A DNA stretch of 8,727 bases from Cyanobacteria bacterium OH_CDB_20 (GTDB taxonomy: Bacteria; Cyanobacteriota; Vampirovibrionia; Gastranaerophilales; Gastranaerophilaceae), in NCBI GenBank assembly GCA_023415935.1, contig JAEZIX010000012.1:1-8727 (forward strand). The letters are read 5' to 3'. The notes under the pieces were generated by a model. The model was not told the origin of the DNA, ran no database searches, and saw only the letters and a program-made list of their open reading frames with translations. Shown here piece after piece: positions 1 to 6,573 of this stretch (position 1 is its first letter; each line of letters begins with the position of its first letter). The translations under genes were made by a program, and so were the position numbers.

Positions 1-124
1 CTCTAATTCTTCTCTCTAATATGTGGTAAAACTTTTTTCTCTCTTCGGTTTAATTTCTCTCGTACTTTTATAAACAATTTTTGATATAAATAATTGCTAT
101 TTTGTATTCATGTTTTATATATTT

Positions 125-153
125 TTGCAACATTGCTTAATATTTGTTATAAA
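125..153 (+). promoter_or_regulatory. Probable extended -10 promoter for the 172-aa orphan gene
   Basis: A TTGCAA hexamer at 125-130 (4 of 6 matches to TTGACA) lies 17 bp before TATAAA at 148-153. The -10 is preceded by TGT, giving the extended TGnTATAAA form. Transcription would start near 160 and leave a leader of roughly 88 nt before the GTG start at 248. A weaker candidate, TTGATA at 81-86 with TATTCA at 105-110, lies upstream. Read by eye only; AT-rich DNA produces chance matches, although the correct spacing plus the extended -10 makes this better than background. Confidence 0.5.
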
Positions 154-233
154 ACCTTAATATTTTTACAAGCGCATGGCAATTAATTGTATGTTCTTAC
201 TTTAAATAAGCACAACAATAATAAAACCTAAAA

Positions 234-240
234 AAGGAGT
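234..240 (+). promoter_or_regulatory. Ribosome binding site that selects the GTG start at 248
   Basis: AAGGAGT sits 7 nt before GTG at 248-250, an ideal spacing. An ATG at 241-243 directly abuts this site, is in another frame, and opens only 15 codons before TGA at 286. It is too close to the Shine-Dalgarno sequence to be the real start. The GTG call therefore rests on RBS spacing and on the length of the frame it opens. Confidence 0.75.
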
Positions 241-247
241 ATGTATA

Positions 248-766
248 GTGATTACAAATTTGAACCAAGCAATAATTGGCACTCTTGAAAAACAAGCAGA
301 TAAAAGAGGATACACAGGCCAAACAAAATCTGATTATGTTGTAGAATCTTTTGCATCAAACAAAAAAGCTGGTCGTACTAATGATTTAGCTCTAGTTGGA
401 ATGACAGCTGCAGCTACAGGCCAAGTATTGCACACAGCGATAAAAGCTGAACAACCTTTCAAAGCAGCAATTAAAGAAGCTGTAAAAACCCAATTTAAAC
501 CACTAAAAGAGGCTGCTGAAAAATCAGTTAAAAATATGGAAAAATTAATGGAAATTAAATCTTTCACTAAAGCATTCCCACAAGCAGTATTAGAAGGAAT
601 TAAACAACCATTTAGACTTTTAGAAGGTGCATTTATGTCAGTACCAAAACCTGTAAGACTTGCAGGTGCAGCATTAATCGCTCTTACTACATTAAAATTC
701 CATGTTGAAAAACATAAATCTGAAGCAAAATACGATGCAGTTCAATATATGAAAGACAACGCATAG
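248..766 (+). CDS. Orphan lysine/alanine-rich 172-aa protein, function unknown
   Basis: I do not recognise a family. The protein has no cysteine or tryptophan and is basic and helix-prone. Residues 62-108 look like amphipathic helix with regularly spaced lysines (KAAIKEAVK, KPLKEAAEKSVKNMEKLMEIK). There are two mildly hydrophobic segments, about 47-61 (LALVGMTAAATGQVL) and 136-151 (VRLAGAALIALTTLKF). The second could insert in or lie on a membrane, and the protein then ends in a charged tail. No signal peptide is evident at the N-terminus. The start is GTG, chosen for the AAGGAG site 7 nt upstream. The gene stands alone on its strand between its own promoter and a strong terminator, so it is a monocistronic unit that may be well expressed. 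Its helix-rich make-up allows a structural, nucleoid or membrane-peripheral role, but nothing decides between these. That it is a real gene is likely; its function is open. Confidence 0.8.
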   Translation: MITNLNQAIIGTLEKQADKRGYTGQTKSDYVVESFASNKKAGRTNDLALVGMTAAATGQVLHTAIKAEQPFKAAIKEAVKTQFKPLKEAAEKSVKNMEKLMEIKSFTKAFPQAVLEGIKQPFRLLEGAFMSVPKPVRLAGAALIALTTLKFHVEKHKSEAKYDAVQYMKDNA

Positions 767-784
767 TATAAATACAAATATAAT

Positions 785-827
785 AAAAGAGCTATCCGGT
801 ATTTTGGATAGCTCTTTTATTTTTTTA
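785..827 (+). terminator. Strong rho-independent terminator, shared by two converging genes
   Basis: A perfect 13-bp stem pairs 785-797 (AAAAGAGCTATCC) with 806-818 (GGATAGCTCTTTT) around an 8-nt loop, GGTATTTT. On the + strand the stem runs into a T-rich tract up to 827, a textbook intrinsic terminator 18 nt after the stop of the orphan gene. Read on the - strand, the same hairpin lies about 25 nt past the helicase stop and is followed by TTTTATTATATTTG, so it probably also stops helicase transcripts, less efficiently. Confidence 0.92.
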
Positions 828-842
828 AACTTTTTTAATTTA

Positions 843-3800
843 TTATTTATTTATAAAGAGTGATTTTACTCTTTCTGTACAGGCTTCAGGGCTATGTTGC
901 CATTCTCTATAAGAGATACGCTCAATTTTAACGCCTGAGCGCTCAAGTATTGTTTGCTTTTTAATTTGAGTAATGTACATTTTTTTATTATCTTCAACCC
1001 CGTCGCACTCAACTACTATTGCATTATTCATAGGGTCTTTAACAACCAAATCACAACTCAATCCTGCAATTTCCATGCCTGCAGTAACGTCAAAACCTTC
1101 CTGTCTAAGGACATCTGCAACAGTTTCTTCAAAAGAATTCTTATAGATATTAATATCAATTTTCTCATCAAGATTTTGAACTTGACTGTTTCTTGCAATA
1201 TAGGCTTGAACGTACTCGATATAATCCCTCAAAAGTCCTGGCGGTAGTGCTTTAGGATCTCTTGAAAGGAACGAAATTGTCTTTTTGCGAGCTCTCGTTA
1301 CTGCAACATTAAATAGATTTGGCTTTTGAAGGAACGTCAAACTTTGAGTAAAACTGTTATCTGCAACAGCCCAAGAAAGAATCATAATATCTCTTTCATC
1401 CCCTTGGAAAGTGTGGGCAGTACCCACTTCAATCTTATGCTTTCTAACAACGGCATCCGAGAAAACCTGAGCCATTGCTTTTTTAATAAGTTCAACTTGA
1501 CCTCTGAAAGGAGAAATAATACCTATTGAAACAGGTTCAATTTTTTTGTCTTTTGAACGAGTTTTATCATCTTCAATTATAATTTCGTGAACTTTTTTAA
1601 TGATAGCTTCAGTTTCAGGCATATTTCTTGTTGTATCTGAATCCACCTTGCCGTCTTTTACAATTTCAAGCTCAAGAATACTATTTTGAGTAAAACTCTT
1701 GCTCATAATACGCATTCTTCCGCCGTAGAATTCCTTATTACTAAATTCAATAATAGGAGGTAAGCTCCTGAAATGTTCGTCTAAAAGAACAGGATTCATA
1801 GAGTAATAGTTTGCAAGATCAAACATCGAATTTGTCCTAAAACGCCACATTAACTGGTACTTATCAGGTATTTCATATTGGCTTAAGAAAGATTGCTCCT
1901 TTGCTTTTTCTAAGAAAGAAAGATGAGGAAGCTGCTTATCATCACCAACAATAACAGCCTTTTTAGCCCTATAAAGGATAGGAAAACAGCTTGCAATATC
2001 GCATTGTGATGCTTCATCAATAATTGCAACATCAAAAAGACCCGGCTTCATAGGAAGTGAACCTGAAACAGCATAAGTTGTAGCACACCAGCAAGGGAAT
2101 GCTTCTAATAGAGGCTTAAAATCCTCATCTTCAAGAAGTCTGTTTTGAAGGTTTCTTTTTCTCTCAACAAGCGCCCTTGTATGTACAATAAGTCTTTGAC
2201 GTTTTATCTGGTCGCGTAAAAGTCCTTTTAAAGACTCCCTGCGTTTTCCTCTTAGAATCTCAATAGCGAGCGTTTTTTGCTTTTTCTTTAAGAGTTTTAT
2301 TTGCCCTAAAAGTTGGTGTATATTTCCTATTTTAAATATTTTAGATTCTATTAATCTCGCTTGAGCCGCTAAATCACTAAGTTTTAGCTCTTGTCTAATT
2401 TTATCCAAAGACAAATAATCTGCAATAAAGTCTTTAACTTTTAGTATTTTTTTAACTTTGCCCGAGTTAATCGCGTTTGAAATATTTGAGAAAAATCCTG
2501 ATTTTTCAAGATTATTTTCTAACTTTTGAACAGCAGAATTAAGTTCTGAAATTTCATCAAGTTTAAGTTTCCTTGTGATATAGTCATTAGAGCCGATCTG
2601 TTTTTCTGCTTCTTCTTTTTGTGACATAACTTTTTGCCACTCTTCTTCAAGAGCAAGTATATTTTCGCACTTGCTTTCAAGTTCTTTTATTGAGTTTAAA
2701 AGATTATGCATATCTTTAACATCAACAAGGACAGCATTTTCATACCCGGTATCTAAATCAACTTTATTTGACAAAAGATCTTGAAGGTCAAAAGACAATT
2801 GTTTTTGATAGTTTACCCTTCCTGCTCTTAGCGCAAGATAAGGCGCACCAAGTTCATTTAGTCTATCAGCAACAACATCTGTAGCTTTGTCCATTCTTGA
2901 AGCAACAAGGACTGTCTTCCCGTTTGCAATCAAATGTGCAACAAGATTTACGATTGTTTGGGATTTACCTGTTCCAGGAGGTCCATAGACTGCAATAAGA
3001 GGATTTTCTTCAATCTTTTTTATTACATCTTCTTGAGAATCACTCAAAGACAAAGGAGTAACAGCTGCAAAATCTTTCAGCTCTTTTTCTTTTCTGTTTT
3101 TTTCAACAGACATTTTTCCTTTGCCGATTAAATATTCTTCATTTATCACATTCAAAACAGTTTCTCTGAAAAGCCCTGAAGGTTTTTCAGAAATTTGAGT
3201 AAGCTCATGTAAGACGCCCGCTGTAACATCAGGTCTTTTGGTAAGAATAATCGCGCTCTGGTTTGTTATTGTAACCTTATCGATTTTAACCTTTGTTTTA
3301 GGTTTTTCATCTTCTACAACATCTTCAAAATTGTCATAATTAATTGTTTCACCTTCAGCAGAATAAAACTTTTCAGCTACCTTTGAACCTGCAGCAACAA
3401 GATTATCTTCATCTGCATCTTCTTCATGGTTAAGTTTTATATCAACATCAGGGATAATTGATTTTAGTGTCGTTAAAAATATCTGAAGCCCTTCTTCTGT
3501 AAGAGGAAGCTCTGGAACCACTTCTAAAAGCCCATCCAGCATATGTTCCATCTCATCTTCATCATCATTTTTATTCATAAGAGCGGTAAGCGCTCCAGTA
3601 TTTAAGGATAAAACTTCATCTTGCAAAGAGCAGACAATATTTAACCCGTCACGCTCAAGCCTGCATGGCATATATAAAAGCGGGGTCAAAAACTCGTTGT
3701 TTTTCTTTGACTTATTGCTTTTTCCGACTAAAAACAGATAGCCGTATATCAAATATTTATCTTTTTGGCTCATCTCTGTCTGAATCATAAGCTCTGTAAG

Positions 3801-4082
3801 ATAGCTATTCGCTCCATCAAGTCTTAACGGCTCATTAAATCTTGCGAAAAGTCTTTCGTTTGCAAGCACTGAAACCGCTCCCGTTTCAGCATTTTGGGTA
3901 TTTTCTTGCGGGAGCAAATTACTATTTAAAAATATCCATTTATTATCTTTATCCTGTTTTAAGTTTCTAAAAGTAGAACTTTTAACCTCTTCACGCACGC
4001 AGTCATGCAGATAAAGACTAAGCCTCTTTATAAAACTGTTATGAAATGCCGAATTCAGCATTTTCGTAGCTTCTTGGAGCAT
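843..4082 (-). CDS. Superfamily 1 (UPF1/DNA2-like) helicase with C-terminal Vsr/DUF559-like nuclease domain
   Basis: This 1079-aa protein is predicted to be an ATP-driven DNA or RNA translocase with a nuclease end. Residues 1-330 are an accessory region with acidic stretches near 172-183 and 218-227. The helicase core follows: Q-motif glutamine around 350, Walker A GPPGTGKS at 367-374, motif Ia-like VLVASRMDKATDVVADRL at 391-408, Walker B IIDEAS at 687-692, motif III VGDDKQLPH at 712-720, motif IV region EHFRSLPPIIEF at 769-780, motif V VGTAHTFQGDERD at 886-898 and motif VI NVAVTRARKK at 925-934. About 280 residues (405-685) separate motif Ia from Walker B; they are charged, helical and probably coiled-coil. 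Residues 983-1075 fit the Vsr/DUF559 (REase_MTES_1575) fold, with E985 or E986, D1011 and the ECDG motif (E1025, D1027) as candidate metal ligands. The ATG start has AAGGTGA 4 nt upstream; M8 is an alternative. The gene has its own promoter. A role in anti-phage defence or nucleic-acid repair is inferred from architecture; the exact subfamily is not settled. Confidence 0.9.
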   Translation of the reverse strand: MLQEATKMLNSAFHNSFIKRLSLYLHDCVREEVKSSTFRNLKQDKDNKWIFLNSNLLPQENTQNAETGAVSVLANERLFARFNEPLRLDGANSYLTELMIQTEMSQKDKYLIYGYLFLVGKSNKSKKNNEFLTPLLYMPCRLERDGLNIVCSLQDEVLSLNTGALTALMNKNDDEDEMEHMLDGLLEVVPELPLTEEGLQIFLTTLKSIIPDVDIKLNHEEDADEDNLVAAGSKVAEKFYSAEGETINYDNFEDVVEDEKPKTKVKIDKVTITNQSAIILTKRPDVTAGVLHELTQISEKPSGLFRETVLNVINEEYLIGKGKMSVEKNRKEKELKDFAAVTPLSLSDSQEDVIKKIEENPLIAVYGPPGTGKSQTIVNLVAHLIANGKTVLVASRMDKATDVVADRLNELGAPYLALRAGRVNYQKQLSFDLQDLLSNKVDLDTGYENAVLVDVKDMHNLLNSIKELESKCENILALEEEWQKVMSQKEEAEKQIGSNDYITRKLKLDEISELNSAVQKLENNLEKSGFFSNISNAINSGKVKKILKVKDFIADYLSLDKIRQELKLSDLAAQARLIESKIFKIGNIHQLLGQIKLLKKKQKTLAIEILRGKRRESLKGLLRDQIKRQRLIVHTRALVERKRNLQNRLLEDEDFKPLLEAFPCWCATTYAVSGSLPMKPGLFDVAIIDEASQCDIASCFPILYRAKKAVIVGDDKQLPHLSFLEKAKEQSFLSQYEIPDKYQLMWRFRTNSMFDLANYYSMNPVLLDEHFRSLPPIIEFSNKEFYGGRMRIMSKSFTQNSILELEIVKDGKVDSDTTRNMPETEAIIKKVHEIIIEDDKTRSKDKKIEPVSIGIISPFRGQVELIKKAMAQVFSDAVVRKHKIEVGTAHTFQGDERDIMILSWAVADNSFTQSLTFLQKPNLFNVAVTRARKKTISFLSRDPKALPPGLLRDYIEYVQAYIARNSQVQNLDEKIDINIYKNSFEETVADVLRQEGFDVTAGMEIAGLSCDLVVKDPMNNAIVVECDGVEDNKKMYITQIKKQTILERSGVKIERISYREWQHSPEACTERVKSLFINK

Positions 4083-4158
4083 AAAATCACCTTTTACTGT
4101 AAATCCTCAAACCTCGCCTTAAATGAAAAATCACTATTTTCGCAAAGTTAGTCCATTC

Positions 4159-4187
4159 ATTATATCATTTTTTTCTTAAATCGACAA
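4159..4187 (-). promoter_or_regulatory. Probable promoter of the helicase-nuclease gene
   Basis: On the - strand, TTGTCG (4187-4182, 4 of 6 matches to TTGACA) lies exactly 17 bp before a perfect TATAAT (4164-4159). The -35 falls inside the last codons of the glycosyltransferase gene and the -10 in the 93-bp gap. Transcription would start near 4152, giving a leader of about 70 nt before the ATG at 4082. No terminator separates the two genes, so read-through from the operon may add to this promoter. Confidence 0.6.
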
Positions 4188-5165
4188 AGACTTTATCAAT
4201 GATTTCAAGGTTTTTAAGTCAAAAGAGAAAATTATTTTTTTAATAATAAGGTTTATATTTGCCCCGTTTAATATTTTTGATAAATGACGATAATTTTGCA
4301 AAACAAACTTAAGCATTTCGCTTCTAATAAGTATATTATTTCTAATATATGCCTTTTGAGTCTCTGGCTTGAGGTATCTTACTGAACCCATAACCTTATT
4401 TGCAAGAGAGTAATTGGCGCCATGCTTTCTATAGGCATATAAAGGCTTATAGATAACGGCGCTTGAACCTATTAAATGCAAAAATGAGAATATAAATTTA
4501 TCCGCAGTAATTTTAATCTTCTCAGGATTTTTTAGATTTAAAAGCAATTTGCAAGCGCTTGTTCTCATCATAGCAGAGCTGGTTGGAGCCCAATGCCAGC
4601 TGGCAAATGAGTATTTCTCATTTGATAAAACTTCAACATCATACTTTGAACTTGCACGCTCTTTTAAAAACTTCGAAACCGGTAAGCCTTCTGCCTCACA
4701 AGAAAGTTTTATATTACACACATTAAGATTTGGAGCATCAACAGATGAGCAGCAATGCACGACATTTTCGCCGTCAATATCGATGTGTTGCGAGCTTGTC
4801 AATGCAACTGATGCTTTTAAGTGTGTCTCAATATGAGTTACAGCGTAATCTTCAAATAAAATATCATCCCCGTCAATCTGACAAACAAACTCGCCATCAG
4901 CGGATTTTAAGCCTTCAAGAAAAGATGCCAGTTGCCCTTTATTCTTTCTGTTACTGATAAATTTTACATCAAGCCCTTCATTCATCATCATAAAATTATT
5001 AATTTTTAAATTAGTTTTATCTCTGGAATAATCATCTACAATGATAATTTCGAAATTTTTATAGGTTTGTTTTTTAATACTTTCCAAGCAGTCTTCAATA
5101 TATTTCTCAAAATTGTGAGAAACAACAATAAAAGAAATTTTAGGTTCTTTTAATAGATTTTCCAT
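4176..5165 (-). CDS. Family 2 glycosyltransferase (GT-A fold)
   Basis: The protein should transfer a sugar from a nucleotide-sugar donor to a glycan or lipid acceptor on the cytoplasmic face of the membrane. Numbered from the ATG at 5165 (329 aa), it shows the GT2 layout: ISFIVVSHN near the N-terminus, the nucleotide-binding IIIVDDYSRDKT at 40-51, an NKGQLASFLEGL helix near 75-86, and the DGDD metal/donor motif at 98-101. The second half has APTSSAMMRTSA and the closing PLYAYRKHGANYS often seen in GT2 enzymes acting on cell-surface polysaccharides. No membrane segment is clear. A GTG at 5186 would add 7 residues but has no good RBS. The ATG at 5165 has AAAGGAAA about 9 nt upstream and follows the bioC stop by 5 nt, so I prefer it. 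Position in the operon implies co-transcription with bioC. Donor and acceptor cannot be read from the sequence. Confidence 0.92.
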   Translation of the reverse strand: MENLLKEPKISFIVVSHNFEKYIEDCLESIKKQTYKNFEIIIVDDYSRDKTNLKINNFMMMNEGLDVKFISNRKNKGQLASFLEGLKSADGEFVCQIDGDDILFEDYAVTHIETHLKASVALTSSQHIDIDGENVVHCCSSVDAPNLNVCNIKLSCEAEGLPVSKFLKERASSKYDVEVLSNEKYSFASWHWAPTSSAMMRTSACKLLLNLKNPEKIKITADKFIFSFLHLIGSSAVIYKPLYAYRKHGANYSLANKVMGSVRYLKPETQKAYIRNNILIRSEMLKFVLQNYRHLSKILNGANINLIIKKIIFSFDLKTLKSLIKSLSI

Positions 5166-5170
5166 AGAGG

Positions 5171-5908
5171 CTATTTCCTTTTGCACAAAACATAAATAGG
5201 GTTATATGTTAAAAATAGCCCGTTTTTATCTTTGTATGATTTTTTGTATTCTTTTTCAAACTTTTTCATAGCAACGTAAGTTATAGGTTTATGCGGAACC
5301 CCATTCACGCCTGTTGTTTTGAGATGCCTTATAAGTTCTCTGAAATTTTTAAAATAAACTTTTTCTTTAGATTCTTTAATAGCGGCTATTTCAAACTTTT
5401 CACTCAAAACTTTTTTCAGCTCTTCAGCATTCATATACTCAAGACTTATATCTGTAATATTGCTGAGTTCTTTAAAATTTTCCTGCCCAAATGTGGAAAA
5501 TAACAAATAACCGTTTTTTTCAATAACAGAAGATATTTTCTTTATGAAAAACGGAAAATCTACAATCCACTGGAAAGAAGCGTTAGATGCAACTAGCGAA
5601 AATTTATCGGGCAAGATAAGCTCCTCAATATCACCCTCTATAAAGATGGATTCAGGCGCAATTTCGCTCAAATATTCATCGCATTCAGCTACAATATCGT
5701 TTGCAAAAAACTCTTTTATATCAAGTTTTTCGAAAAGCAACTTCGTTAAAACACCTGTTCCCATACCTATTTCAAGCACTCTGTCAAAAGTTTTTGACGG
5801 CAATAACTCTATTAGTTTTGAGGCCATATCTTTTTGCACAAAAGCGTTTGCTTCATATGTTTCAAGACTTTTTTTAAAGCTGTTTTTAACAAGTTTTTTG
5901 TCAATCAT
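5171..5908 (-). CDS. bioC: Malonyl-[acyl-carrier protein] O-methyltransferase BioC
   Basis: BioC transfers a methyl group from S-adenosylmethionine to the free carboxyl of malonyl-ACP (or malonyl-CoA). The ester can then pass through two rounds of fatty acid elongation to pimeloyl-ACP methyl ester, the start of biotin synthesis. The 245-aa length fits the family. Visible signatures are the N-terminal ETYEANAFVQKDMASKL (16-32), SAM motif I VLEIGMGTG (44-52), an acidic residue after strand 2 (D71), EGDIEEL (91-97), the family-typical LVASNASFQWI (105-115), FSTFGQENF (137-145) and the RHLKTTGVNG segment (194-203) that separates BioC from general class I methyltransferases. The start ATG overlaps the bioG stop as ATGA, so the two are translationally coupled. 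The adjacent BioG esterase strongly supports the assignment. The remaining doubt is whether this is BioC itself or a close paralogue acting on another acyl carrier. Confidence 0.88.
   Translation of the reverse strand: MIDKKLVKNSFKKSLETYEANAFVQKDMASKLIELLPSKTFDRVLEIGMGTGVLTKLLFEKLDIKEFFANDIVAECDEYLSEIAPESIFIEGDIEELILPDKFSLVASNASFQWIVDFPFFIKKISSVIEKNGYLLFSTFGQENFKELSNITDISLEYMNAEELKKVLSEKFEIAAIKESKEKVYFKNFRELIRHLKTTGVNGVPHKPITYVAMKKFEKEYKKSYKDKNGLFLTYNPIYVLCKRK
5174..5180 (-). promoter_or_regulatory. Ribosome binding site favouring the later glycosyltransferase start
   Basis: On the - strand AAGGAAA (5180-5174) sits in the last codons of bioC, 8 nt before the ATG at 5165-5163. If translation began at the in-frame GTG at 5186, this sequence would lie inside the coding region and would serve no purpose. 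The bioC stop TAG (5173-5171) lies between the RBS and the ATG, an arrangement typical of translational coupling. Confidence 0.6.
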
Positions 5909-6549
5909 AAATCCAACATTTCATTAAAACTTTTAAATTTGTAAAACAGAAAATGACCTGCTTCTATTTCAAATTTTAGCATATTTTTCCAGAAATTATG
6001 TTGCGACTTTTCAGGAAAAATTTTATCTCCCTTAGAAATATAGACTTTATCTGGCTGTAGAGTCTTATTTTTATACGTTATGGCCAAATCTTTTATATTC
6101 AAAAGTTCTTTTTTAAGGTTTTGAATATTGCGATGAGGCAAATTTTCCAAGAAGTATTCATAGTCAAGATTATTATCAAACATCTTTGAATAAAATTTTA
6201 AAAGACTCTCTTCTGAAAGATTTAAAAGTGTTAAATCGAAAATTTTAGGATTTATGCCAAAATCCTTATCTACCGGATTAAAAGTTCCATTAACGCAGAC
6301 TTTTTTCTCAAAATCAGAAAATTTTTCAGATAAAAGCCCAAGAATAAAAACACCGTATGAAAAAGCAAGCACTGATTTCTTCTTGTATTTTGAAAAATCA
6401 AACTCAAATGCTAAATCAGAATAATCATACAAATAAAGATAATCTGAATCTTTTGTTTCCATTATACGAAAAGGTTTTTCATCAAGCGCAAACCCAGCTA
6501 AAATAACAAGTATTTGAGAGCTATTGTTATCAACGAAAAACTTTTTCAC
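5905..6549 (-). CDS. bioG: Pimeloyl-ACP methyl ester esterase BioG (DUF452 family)
   Basis: BioG hydrolyses pimeloyl-ACP methyl ester to pimeloyl-ACP and methanol, ending the elongation that BioC's methyl cap permits; it replaces the better known BioH. The 214-aa length and layout fit the family: a LAGFALDEKPF segment (17-27) at the first strand and turn, YLYLYDYSDLAFEFDFSKY (37-55) matching the DYRDL..D pattern of DUF452, the nucleophile elbow LAFSYGV (61-67) with Ser64, GDKIFP (174-179) with a candidate acid D175, and EAGHFLF (196-202) with catalytic His199. The elbow lacks the first glycine of GxSxG, as is usual in BioG. The acid is assigned by analogy with BioH, not by alignment. The start is GTG with GAAAGG 8 nt upstream. 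It follows gltX by 24 nt and overlaps bioC by 4 nt, so co-transcription is likely. Confidence 0.88.
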   Translation of the reverse strand: MKKFFVDNNSSQILVILAGFALDEKPFRIMETKDSDYLYLYDYSDLAFEFDFSKYKKKSVLAFSYGVFILGLLSEKFSDFEKKVCVNGTFNPVDKDFGINPKIFDLTLLNLSEESLLKFYSKMFDNNLDYEYFLENLPHRNIQNLKKELLNIKDLAITYKNKTLQPDKVYISKGDKIFPEKSQHNFWKNMLKFEIEAGHFLFYKFKSFNEMLDL

Positions 6550-6573
6550 AATATTAGCCTTTCAGCGCAGTAT

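Noticed and set aside
180..189. Palindrome CAATTAATTG in the leader of the first gene
   Set aside because: A 10-bp A-T-rich palindrome is expected by chance in DNA of this composition, and nothing else supports a function.
241..288. Short frame from ATG at 241, ending at TGA 286-288
   Set aside because: It is 15 codons long, out of frame with the main gene, and the ATG abuts the Shine-Dalgarno sequence too closely to be used.
334..567. 77-codon open frame on the - strand inside the first orphan gene
   Set aside because: It is antisense to a gene with its own RBS, promoter and terminator and has no RBS of its own; a shadow frame.
954..1529. Open frames on the + strand opposite the helicase gene
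   Set aside because: The - strand carries the helicase motifs and nuclease domain; these + strand frames show no domain and are complementary artefacts.
5544..5927. 127-codon open frame on the + strand opposite bioC
   Set aside because: bioC carries clear family motifs on the other strand, and this serine-rich frame is its complement with no recognisable domain.
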